Source of the DNA: Gallionellaceae bacterium
GTDB lineage: Bacteria > Pseudomonadota > Gammaproteobacteria > Burkholderiales > Gallionellaceae
Direction: 5' to 3'
Assembly (NCBI GenBank): GCA_947445045.1
Contig: CANFCA010000057.1
Span: 1-6,851, forward strand
Length of the DNA: 6,851 nt
The position numbers and the translations under genes are program-made. Position 1 is the first letter of the stretch. Every line of letters starts with the position of its first letter. Shown here piece by piece: positions 1-5,926 of this stretch. The notes below the pieces were generated by a model. It did no database searches. It saw only the letters and a program-made list of their open reading frames with translations, and was not told the origin of the DNA.

Positions 1-1462
1 TCATTTTTAGTATCAATACATCAGGCTCAGTATGACTTTGTTGCATGATGGTTTCTAATTTATCCGCTGCGCCAAAAAATAGTGCGCCGTATATGCGGTA
101 AATCACCACACCTTTAGGGACAGCCTTGCGTGCCAGTGTCGCTTCGTCATCGTCCGGCATGGGCGAGTGTTCCGAGATGCTGACATGCGTGAGTTCGGTG
201 ATGCGCTGAATGAAAAAGAATATCGCGATGAACATGCCCACTTCCACTGCCACGGTGAGGTCAAAAATCACGGTGAGCAAAAATGTCATAACCAGCACGG
301 CACTATCGCTGGCGGGATATTTTCGCAACGTTACAAACCCTTCCCATTCGCCCATGTTGATCGCGACGATCAACAAAATGGCAGATAGCGTGGCGAGCGG
401 AATATGTTTAGCCAAGGGTGCGGCAATTAAAACAATAAGCAGTAGCGTCAAGGAATGGACGATGCCGGAGATCGGGCTGGTAGCCCCTGAACGTACATTC
501 GCCGCAGTACGTGCGATTGCGCCTGTGGCGGGCAATCCGCCGAAAAATGGTGTGACGATATTGGCGATGCCTTGAGCAATCAACTCCTGATTGGAATCAT
601 GTTTGTCATCGATCATGCCGTCTGCTACTGCCGCTGATAACAATGATTCAATTGCCCCGAGTAACGCAATGGTCATCGCCGGTGCAATCAAATGCCTCAG
701 TGTGGCGAAGGTAAATTCCGGCAATTCAAAGCTCGGCAAGCCTTGTGGAATGCCGCCAAAGCGAGTGCCAATAGTTTCTACAGGCAAATCAAATAGTGCA
801 ACTATCGTCGTGCCAAGTATGAGAGCGAGTATAGGTGAAGGTACTTTTTGCGCCCACGCTTTAGGATAAAACCAGATCAACAACGCAGAGCATGTCGCTA
901 ATGCCAGTGTGATGAAATCAATCGTCGGCAGTGCATGGTAAAGCGAAGCCAGTTTTGGAAAAAACTCAGCGGGCAGGTTGGCGATTTTTAATCCCAAAAA
1001 ATCTTTAATCTGACTGAAAATAATTAACACTGCGATGCCGCTGGTAAAGCCGATGATAAGCGGCCGAGGGAAAAATTTGATCAGATTGCCCATGCGCATC
1101 AGCCCCATTGCCAAGAGCATCACCCCCGCCATGATGGTGCAGATCAGTAAATTGGCGTAACCGTAGTGGGCGATGATGCCATATACGATCACAATGAATG
1201 CACCCGTTGGCCCGCCGATTTGTACGCGTGAGCCGCCCAGCGCGGAGATGATGAAGCCGGCAATGATGGCAGTGAAAATGCCTGCTTCGGGTTTTGCGCC
1301 AGACGCAATGGCGAAGGCGATTGCCAAGGGTAAGGCAATGACACCTACGGTTATGCCTGCGGTTAAATCAGTGGTGAAGCGTGCGCGGTTGTAACCGCGC
1401 ATGGCATCCATTAGACGGGGTCGGAAATACTGTGAAAGCTTCACCAACAGTGATGGGTTCAT
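1..1462 (-). CDS. SulP-family anion transporter, C-terminus missing (cut by window edge)
   Basis: This is an inner-membrane secondary transporter of the SulP/SLC26 family, whose bacterial members move sulfate, bicarbonate or C4-dicarboxylates. My translation gives 487 residues from the ATG at 1460-1462 and is open to the window edge, so no stop is seen. Visible hallmarks are an N-terminal DLTAGITVGVIALPLA segment (residues 32-47), GGPTGAF at 83-89, about a dozen hydrophobic segments up to about residue 419, and GLPATGAIARTAANVRSGA at 309-327. A cytoplasmic STAS domain starts near residue 447 (VVIYRIYGALFFGAADKLE, 452-470) and is truncated. The 309-327 region and the text after it resemble E. 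coli DauA (YchM), a succinate/C4-dicarboxylate carrier, but the substrate cannot be settled from sequence alone. The gene starts 18 bases after sthA ends, so it is probably the distal gene of a metG-sthA-sulP transcript. The family call is secure; the substrate is open. Confidence 0.93.
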   Translation of the reverse strand, partial: MNPSLLVKLSQYFRPRLMDAMRGYNRARFTTDLTAGITVGVIALPLAIAFAIASGAKPEAGIFTAIIAGFIISALGGSRVQIGGPTGAFIVIVYGIIAHYGYANLLICTIMAGVMLLAMGLMRMGNLIKFFPRPLIIGFTSGIAVLIIFSQIKDFLGLKIANLPAEFFPKLASLYHALPTIDFITLALATCSALLIWFYPKAWAQKVPSPILALILGTTIVALFDLPVETIGTRFGGIPQGLPSFELPEFTFATLRHLIAPAMTIALLGAIESLLSAAVADGMIDDKHDSNQELIAQGIANIVTPFFGGLPATGAIARTAANVRSGATSPISGIVHSLTLLLIVLIAAPLAKHIPLATLSAILLIVAINMGEWEGFVTLRKYPASDSAVLVMTFLLTVIFDLTVAVEVGMFIAIFFFIQRITELTHVSISEHSPMPDDDEATLARKAVPKGVVIYRIYGALFFGAADKLETIMQQSHTEPDVLILKM

Positions 1463-1477
1463 GGTGGCTGTCTGATT

Positions 1478-1482
1478 ACCTC
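1478..1482 (-). promoter_or_regulatory. Possible ribosome binding site of the SulP gene, overlapping the sthA stop
   Basis: On the minus strand GAGGT overlaps the last two bases of the sthA stop codon TGA. It lies 15 bases before the SulP ATG, which is longer than the usual 5-9. No better purine-rich site is closer. The overlap suggests translational coupling to sthA, but the long spacing keeps this tentative. Confidence 0.35.
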
Positions 1483-2881
1483 ATGATGAAAGTGCGGATT
1501 TTTGTTTATCCAGCTGATGTGTGCAATCCAGCGCAGCGAGTTTGTAGCACTCTGCAAGAGTTGGATAGTTGAACACGTTGCTGACCAGATCACGCACCGT
1601 GCCATGCAAGTTCATGACCAGTTGCCCAATGTGAACAAGCTCGCTGGCCTGTTCACCGACGATGTGTACGCCTAACAATTTTTCATTACGTGCATCCACG
1701 ATCAGCTTCAGTAATCCTTGCGCGTCGCCAATGATTTGTCCGCGCGCGCTGTCTTTGAAATAAGCGCGTCCAACAATATAAGGAATATTTTCTTGCTGAA
1801 TTTCTTTTTCGGTTTTGCCGACGTAAGAAATTTCCGGAATGGTATAGACCGCCATCGGAAAATTTTCTGCCGCTACAAATGTTTCACCGCCGAAGGCAAA
1901 TAATACTGCGGTACGTCCTTGTTCCATACCGGTTGAGGCGAGCGCAGGTCGGCCAATTAAATCGCCCACCGCGAAGATGTGCGGCACACTGGTTTGGAAA
2001 TGTTGATTGACATCAATCCAGCCTGCTTTAGAGTTCACCCCCGCCATGGCAAGGTTGAGTCCGCCACTGTTGGGCTCTCTGCCTTGAGCGTAAAGCACCG
2101 CGTCAGTGCGAATGTGTTTGCCGCTTTCTAATATCGTGAGTGTGCCGTTTCCTTCGCGGCGGATTTCTGCCACGCGTTCTTGCATGTGGAAGGTGACACC
2201 CATGCCAAGAAAACTATCGGCCAGCACGCCGACTACATCCTCACTCAAATAAGTCAGCAGTTGTGCGTGACTATCCACCACACTGATTTGCACACCCAAC
2301 GCAGAAAAAATCGAAACGAATTCGCACGCAATCACTCCACCACCCACTACTAATAAGCTCTCAGGCAAGTGACGAAGATTTAAAATTGAAGTCGAATCCA
2401 AAACCGTTTTTTTATCGAACGGCACATTGGCAGGGCGACGCGGCCTTGAGCCGCTGGCGAGGATGATGACATCCGCAGAAATTTGGCGGGTGTTGCCTGA
2501 TGCATCGACAACTTGCAGGGTATGTGCATCAACAAACGAGGCTTCACCCGGAATCAACGCCACACCATGCCGCAATAATCTTTGCAAAATGACCGACTCT
2601 TGTTGCGCGATTACCGCTTCTTTACGCCGAACCGCATCGGTGAGTAGTCCATGACGATTGCGACTATCGGGCGCAAGCGCTTGACGCATCCCCCCGGAGC
2701 GCGTGAGCAGATAAGCCACTTCGCGCATCGCCTTGCTGGGAATAGTGCCCGTCTGTAGACCTGCGCCGCCAATCTTGGGCTTGCGTTCGATGATTGCGGC
2801 GCGTTTACCCATCCGTGCTGCCTGCCATGCAGCATGCTGTCCGGCGGGGCCGGAACCAATGATGAGAACGTCGTAGTCCAT
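1481..2881 (-). CDS. sthA: Soluble (Si-specific) pyridine nucleotide transhydrogenase-like flavoprotein
   Basis: This is a cytoplasmic FAD enzyme of the dihydrolipoamide dehydrogenase/glutathione reductase superfamily. SthA catalyses NADPH + NAD+ to NADP+ + NADH and so balances the two pools. The 466 residues match E. coli SthA (also about 466) over the full length: FAD dinucleotide motif GSGPAG at 9-14 with E32 ending the second strand, TGTIPSKA at 44-51, NAD(P) motif GGGVIACE at 180-187, AVGD at 304-307 and a C-terminal dimer domain with NYPTLAE at 438-444. The CxxxxC redox disulfide of lipoamide dehydrogenases is absent (residues 40-45 read AGLQTG), and its catalytic His-Pro is Tyr-Pro here. 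Both facts fit SthA rather than a disulfide reductase. D203 ends the second strand of the NAD(P) fold, which leaves the cofactor preference open. The ATG has GGGG 5 bases upstream. The gene lies 21 bases after metG and 18 before the SulP gene. Confidence 0.88.
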   Translation of the reverse strand: MDYDVLIIGSGPAGQHAAWQAARMGKRAAIIERKPKIGGAGLQTGTIPSKAMREVAYLLTRSGGMRQALAPDSRNRHGLLTDAVRRKEAVIAQQESVILQRLLRHGVALIPGEASFVDAHTLQVVDASGNTRQISADVIILASGSRPRRPANVPFDKKTVLDSTSILNLRHLPESLLVVGGGVIACEFVSIFSALGVQISVVDSHAQLLTYLSEDVVGVLADSFLGMGVTFHMQERVAEIRREGNGTLTILESGKHIRTDAVLYAQGREPNSGGLNLAMAGVNSKAGWIDVNQHFQTSVPHIFAVGDLIGRPALASTGMEQGRTAVLFAFGGETFVAAENFPMAVYTIPEISYVGKTEKEIQQENIPYIVGRAYFKDSARGQIIGDAQGLLKLIVDARNEKLLGVHIVGEQASELVHIGQLVMNLHGTVRDLVSNVFNYPTLAECYKLAALDCTHQLDKQKSALSS

Positions 2882-2902
2882 TTTCGCCCCGATAGGTGAG
2901 TG

Positions 2903-4984
2903 CTACTTGATGCGCATACCCGGCTGAGAACCCACATCAGGCGACAAAATGAACAAGCCGGGGGTGTCGCCAGAAGCCGCTAATACCATGCCTTCCGAGA
3001 GACCGAACTTCATTTTGCGTGGTGCGAGGTTGGCCACCATTACCGTCATACGTCCGACCAGTTTTGCTGGATCATAGGCCGATTTAATGCCAGCAAACAC
3101 TGTGCGTGGGTTTGCTTCACCGATGTCCAGTGTCAGCTTCAATAATTTTTCTGCACCCTCCACGTGTTCTGCGTTGACGATTTTTGCCACGCGCAAATCG
3201 ACTTTGCTGAATTCGTCGATGCTGATAGTTTCGGCAATCGGGGCAATGACACTTTGCTTGGCTTCAGCGTGCCGAGATGGAGAGTGAGAATCGATTGTTG
3301 GTGCGAGGTTTTGTTTGTTGGCTTCTGTCATGGCTTCAATAAGTTTAGGGTCGATGCGGGTTGCCAAATGTTGATAAGCGTTAATTTGATGACCAGCAGT
3401 GAAGGTATCATTTACACTATCCCATGAAAGTTCAGGAATGTTGAGGAAGGACTCAACGGCTTTGGCTAATTCGGGAAGTACCGGCTTCAAATAAAGTGTA
3501 AGTAAACGGAACATCTCTAGCGCGCCAGAGCAATCAAGATGAAGTTCAGCCCTAGCGCCATGCCCTTCTTGCTTTGCTCTCGCCCAAGGCGCAGCAACTG
3601 CGATATCTGCATTGGCATGATCTGCCAAGCGCATGATCTCGCGCAGAGCGCGGCCGAAGTCACGCTCTTCGTAAGCTTTGGCAATAACAGGAGCTGATTC
3701 TTTAATAGCTATTAATGCGCCAGTATTTGATATTGAACTGAGTTGCCCATCAAAATGTTTGGTGATGAAACCCGCACATCGGCTCGCGATGTTGATGTAT
3801 TTACCCACCAAATCCGAGTTCACTCTTGCTGTGAAATCTTCTAGGTTCAAGTCGATATCTTCCATCGTGCCATTCAGTTTTGCCGCGTAGTAGTAGCGTA
3901 AGTATTCGGGGTTGAGCCCCTGTTTGAGGTAGCTATCGGCGGTGATGAATGTGCCGCGCGATTTACTCATCTTCTCACCGTTCACTGTCAAAAAGCCGTG
4001 TGCAAAGATTTGTGTCGGGGTACGCAAGCCAGAGAACTTCAGCATCGCAGGCCAGAATAAGGAATGGAAATACAGGATGTCTTTGCCTATAAAGTGATAC
4101 AGCTCCGTCTTGGAATCTGCATTCCAGTAAGCATCGAAGTCGATGCCTTTTTGCGAACATAATTTCTTGAAGCTGCCCATGTAGCCGACTGGTGCATCCA
4201 GCCACACATAGAAAAATTTGCCCGGTGCATCAGGAATTTCAAAACCGAAGTAGGGTGCGTCACGCGAAATGTCCCAGTTGGATAGGCCTGCTTCGAACCA
4301 CTCGCGCATCTTGTTGGCGGCTTCTTGTTGCAACGGCGCAGTGGACTGATCGGCCAACGTGCCTTGCGTCCAGCCATGTAGGAACTCCTGGCAGCGCGCA
4401 TCAGACAGCTTGAAAAAATAATGTTCTGAGCTGCGCCGTTCCGGCTGCGCACCCGACACTGCGGAGTAGGGGTTGATGAGTTCGATGGGTGCGTAGGTTG
4501 CGCCGCAGGCTTCGCAGTTGTCGCCGTATTGATCCTTGGCGTGGCACTTGGGGCACTCGCCTTTGATGAAACGATCCGGCAAAAACATTTCTTTGACGGG
4601 ATCAAAAAATTGTTCGACGGGTTTTACTTCGATCAAGTCATTCGCTTTGAGTTTGCGATAAATATCCTGAGCGAATTTTTTTGTCTCTTCACTGTTGGTG
4701 CTGCCGTAGTGGTCGAACTCGATATTGAATCCATCAAAATCGGCTTTGTGCTCATGCCAAACGCGGTCGATCAGTTGTTCTGGTGTGATGCCTTCGTTCT
4801 GTGCGCGCAGCATGATGGGTGTGCCGTGGGTGTCATCGGCGCATACATAATGCACCTCATGCCCCTGCATTTTTTGGAAACGCACCCAAATGTCGGTCTG
4901 AATATATTCGACCAGATGACCAAGGTGGATGCTGCCATTGGCGTAGGGCAGGGCGGAGGTAACGAGGATTTTTCGAGGTGTCAT
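2903..4984 (-). CDS. metG: Methionyl-tRNA synthetase (class I, with C-terminal tRNA-binding domain)
   Basis: It charges tRNA-Met with methionine using ATP in the cytoplasm, and is needed for both initiation and elongation. The product is 693 residues, against 677 in E. coli. Seen in order: Rossmann catalytic core with the HIGH-type motif HLGH at 20-23; a zinc-knuckle insertion with C144/C147 and C157/C160 (two CxxC pairs); KMSKS at 338-342; a helical anticodon-binding domain from about 380 to 545 with an APW motif at 465-467; a variable linker; and a C-terminal OB-fold of the EMAPII/Trbp111 type from about 588 ([12 protein letters not shown]) to the end, which aids dimerisation and tRNA binding. 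The frame stays open upstream to an ATG at 5074, but the added 30 residues do not look like MetRS. They would also begin upstream of the -10-like box at 5014-5019, so MTPRKIL is the better start. No clear Shine-Dalgarno precedes it. It is the first gene of a likely metG-sthA-sulP transcript. Confidence 0.97.
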   Translation of the reverse strand: MTPRKILVTSALPYANGSIHLGHLVEYIQTDIWVRFQKMQGHEVHYVCADDTHGTPIMLRAQNEGITPEQLIDRVWHEHKADFDGFNIEFDHYGSTNSEETKKFAQDIYRKLKANDLIEVKPVEQFFDPVKEMFLPDRFIKGECPKCHAKDQYGDNCEACGATYAPIELINPYSAVSGAQPERRSSEHYFFKLSDARCQEFLHGWTQGTLADQSTAPLQQEAANKMREWFEAGLSNWDISRDAPYFGFEIPDAPGKFFYVWLDAPVGYMGSFKKLCSQKGIDFDAYWNADSKTELYHFIGKDILYFHSLFWPAMLKFSGLRTPTQIFAHGFLTVNGEKMSKSRGTFITADSYLKQGLNPEYLRYYYAAKLNGTMEDIDLNLEDFTARVNSDLVGKYINIASRCAGFITKHFDGQLSSISNTGALIAIKESAPVIAKAYEERDFGRALREIMRLADHANADIAVAAPWARAKQEGHGARAELHLDCSGALEMFRLLTLYLKPVLPELAKAVESFLNIPELSWDSVNDTFTAGHQINAYQHLATRIDPKLIEAMTEANKQNLAPTIDSHSPSRHAEAKQSVIAPIAETISIDEFSKVDLRVAKIVNAEHVEGAEKLLKLTLDIGEANPRTVFAGIKSAYDPAKLVGRMTVMVANLAPRKMKFGLSEGMVLAASGDTPGLFILSPDVGSQPGMRIK

Positions 4985-5013
4985 GTTGTTGCCAAAAAGC
5001 TGTAAAGGCGCGG

Positions 5014-5019
5014 ATTTTA
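5014..5019 (-). promoter_or_regulatory. Candidate -10 box of the metG promoter
   Basis: The minus strand reads TAAAAT (5 of 6 to TATAAT), followed by a GC-rich CCGCGCC. A start near 5006 would give a leader of about 22 bases before the metG ATG. No convincing -35 box lies 16-18 bases upstream; the best is a weak 3-of-6 match near 5038-5043. The call therefore rests on the -10 alone and on the position in a divergent gap. Confidence 0.4.
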
Positions 5020-5049
5020 GCAAATCAAGCGGGGTAGCGGCGAATTGGT

Positions 5050-5055
5050 TAAAAT
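5050..5055 (+). promoter_or_regulatory. Candidate -10 box of the dcd promoter
   Basis: TAAAAT is followed by CGCGCCCG, very like the arrangement on the other strand for metG. A start near 5062 would leave about 25 bases before the dcd ATG, with the Shine-Dalgarno inside. No good -35 is seen at the right spacing. If correct, the two divergent -10 boxes lie only about 30 bases apart, so the two promoters would share upstream DNA and could compete for RNA polymerase. Confidence 0.4.
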
Positions 5056-5075
5056 CGCGCCCGCACAAATTCATC

Positions 5076-5080
5076 GAGGA
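5076..5080 (+). promoter_or_regulatory. Ribosome binding site of dcd
   Basis: GAGGA sits 6 bases before the ATG at 5087. It decides the start: the frame is open back to another ATG at 5045, but that one lies upstream of the likely transcription start and would add 14 residues foreign to the family. Confidence 0.8.
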
Positions 5081-5086
5081 AGCAGC

Positions 5087-5653
5087 ATGAGCATCAAGTC
5101 AGACAAATGGATACGCCGCATGGCGGAGCAGCACGGCATGATCGAACCCTACTCGCCGACGCAGGTGAAAGAGGTTGATGGCAAGAAGATTGTGTCCTAT
5201 GGCACATCGAGTTACGGCTACGATATTCGTTGCTCTAACGAATTTAAGTTATTCACCAATATCAACAGCACCATCGTTGATCCGAAGAATTTTGATCCGA
5301 ACTCGTTTGTCGAAGTGACAGCTGATTACTGCATCATCCCGCCTAACTCGTTTGCGCTGGCGCGCACCGTGGAATATTTCCGCATCCCGCGTTCTGTGCT
5401 GACGGTGTGCTTGGGTAAATCGACATACGCGCGCTGCGGCATCATCGTTAACGTCACCCCGTTTGAGCCGGAATGGGAAGGCTATGTGACACTGGAGTTT
5501 TCCAATACCACGCCGCTACCTGCAAAGATTTATGCTAATGAAGGCATCGCCCAAGTGTTGTTCTTTGAGAGCGATGAAGTATGTGAGACTTCGTACAAAG
5601 ACCGTGGTGGCAAGTATCAAGGGCAGAGTGGTGTGACTTTGCCTAAGATGTAA
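5087..5653 (+). CDS. dcd: dCTP deaminase
   Basis: It converts dCTP to dUTP and ammonia; dUTPase then yields dUMP, the substrate for thymidylate synthase. The protein is 188 residues (E. coli Dcd is 193) and belongs to the trimeric dUTPase/Dcd fold. Visible landmarks are [13 protein letters not shown] at 41-53, GKSTYAR at 110-116 (equivalent to the E. coli GRSSLAR substrate loop), [17 protein letters not shown] at 124-140 with E137 as the expected catalytic glutamate, and a C-terminal KYQGQSG at 176-182 matching the triphosphate-covering tail. The N-terminus [15 protein letters not shown] is the form I know from betaproteobacteria and some other proteobacteria. Nothing in the sequence shows whether it also hydrolyses dUTP as the bifunctional Dcd-Dut enzymes do; the proteobacterial norm is deaminase only. 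The gene stands alone between divergent metG and the decarboxylase, 273 bases upstream of the latter. Confidence 0.96.
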   Translation: MSIKSDKWIRRMAEQHGMIEPYSPTQVKEVDGKKIVSYGTSSYGYDIRCSNEFKLFTNINSTIVDPKNFDPNSFVEVTADYCIIPPNSFALARTVEYFRIPRSVLTVCLGKSTYARCGIIVNVTPFEPEWEGYVTLEFSNTTPLPAKIYANEGIAQVLFFESDEVCETSYKDRGGKYQGQSGVTLPKM

Positions 5654-5669
5654 TGCACGCTGCTAATGT

Positions 5670-5786
5670 CCGTCATTCCCGCGAAGGCGGGAATCCAGAG
5701 GTTTTATTTAAAAGGCAGTTAGGCTTTGTCTTTGCTGAAGCAAGGAATATTACTAGACTGGATTCCCGTTTTCACTGGAATGACGG
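5670..5786. repeat. 117-base element with 29-base inverted terminal repeats (MITE- or REP-like)
   Basis: The left arm (5670-5698) and right arm (5758-5786) are inverted copies that match at 25 of 29 positions by my alignment. Both begin CCGTCATTCC and end CGGGAATCCAG when read inward from their own outer end. A core of 59 bases (5699-5757) carries no ORF but has a small hairpin, TTGCT-GA-AGCAA, at 5732-5743. I see no flanking target duplication and no transposase, so it is either a non-autonomous miniature element or a paired REP-type repeat. Sequences of the form GTCATTCCCGCGAA..GGGAATCCAG are widespread interspersed repeats in proteobacteria (known from memory, not searched). It starts 16 bases after the dcd stop, so transcribed RNA could fold into a long stem and protect or end the dcd message. 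Confidence 0.75.
5675..5694. repeat. Perfect 8-base hairpin in the left arm, fitting the dRS3 pattern
   Basis: ATTCCCGC and GCGGGAAT pair perfectly around a GAAG loop. The 20 bases fit ATTCCC-N8-GGGAAT, the form of the neisserial dRS3 repeat. In the right arm, 5761-5780 reads GATTCCCG then TTTTCAC and TGGAA, so the same pattern is kept there with one mismatch in the final half. The right arm's own hairpin is weaker, so the left arm is the better preserved copy. No uridine run follows directly (the next bases are CCAGAGG), so it is not a typical intrinsic terminator. Confidence 0.65.
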
Positions 5787-5792
5787 AGCTGG

Positions 5793-5806
5793 AGATTAAG
5801 TAATCT
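5793..5806. other. 14-base palindrome AGATTA-AG-TAATCT
   Basis: This is a perfect 6+6 inverted repeat with a 2-base centre, 7 bases beyond the repeat element and about 120 bases before the decarboxylase ATG. It is AT-rich and could be an operator half-site pair, or chance. Nothing else identifies a regulator. Confidence 0.3.
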
Positions 5807-5833
5807 TTACCCGCCACATAGCCAACTATTTTT

Positions 5834-5854
5834 GTGGCAAAAAATCCTTGCCAC
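5834..5854. promoter_or_regulatory. Inverted repeat GTGGCAA-N7-TTGCCAC overlapping the decarboxylase -35 region
   Basis: Two perfect 7-base arms are separated by 7 bases; the right arm contains the TTGCCA proposed as the -35 box. A dyad at this place could be a repressor operator, which would suit a decarboxylase gene induced by substrate or acid. It could equally be a short RNA hairpin or chance. There is no following T-run, so it is not a terminator. Confidence 0.4.
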
Positions 5855-5878
5855 TCGACTTATTAAATCTGCGACAAT
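5848..5878 (+). promoter_or_regulatory. Candidate promoter of the decarboxylase gene
   Basis: TTGCCA (5848-5853, 4 of 6 to TTGACA or better) and GACAAT (5873-5878, 4 of 6 to TATAAT) are 19 bases apart, slightly long for sigma-70. The -10 is followed by CCGCGCC, the same GC-rich stretch as after the metG -10. The leader would be about 40 bases. The call is tentative. Confidence 0.4.
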
Positions 5879-5914
5879 CCGCGCCTTATTTGCCTTGCAA
5901 TCCTTAATCCCCTT

Positions 5915-5919
5915 GGGAG
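5915..5919 (+). promoter_or_regulatory. Ribosome binding site of the decarboxylase gene
   Basis: GGGAG lies 7 bases before the ATG at 5927, good spacing for a Shine-Dalgarno site, and supports that start. There is no competing upstream start in the same frame close by. Confidence 0.75.
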
Positions 5920-5926
5920 TTAAACC

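Noticed and set aside
210..869. Plus-strand frames of 121 and 92 codons opposite the SulP gene
   Set aside because: They are antisense to an intact transporter frame. Their alanine- and serine-rich translations mirror the transmembrane codons.
4087..4605. 172-codon minus-strand frame inside metG
   Set aside because: It is out of frame within an intact metG, with a low-complexity Ser/Thr/Pro-rich translation and no family resemblance.
4529..5005. 158-codon plus-strand reading frame opposite metG
   Set aside because: It lies entirely antisense to the conserved catalytic core of metG, has no ribosome binding site I can see and no recognisable motif. It is best explained as a codon-usage shadow.
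4985..5074. N-terminal extension of MetG starting at the ATG complementary to 5072-5074
   Set aside because: The 30 extra residues do not resemble MetRS, which normally begins a few residues before the nucleotide-binding strand. The -10-like box at 5014-5019 would lie inside the extension.
5045..5086. Longer dcd start at 5045
   Set aside because: This GTT-AAA-ATC region looks like the promoter -10, and the later ATG at 5087 has a good GAGGA site and gives the family N-terminus.
5675..5710. Intrinsic terminator of dcd
   Set aside because: The hairpin at 5675-5694 is strong, but the following bases are CCAGAGG before a short interrupted T-run, so it does not meet the usual form. The identical arm sequence recurs in the right end, which fits a repeat element better.
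5670..5786. Neisserial Correia (NEMIS) element
   Set aside because: The Correia ends (TATAGTGGATTAA type) are not present; only the dRS3-like core pattern is shared.
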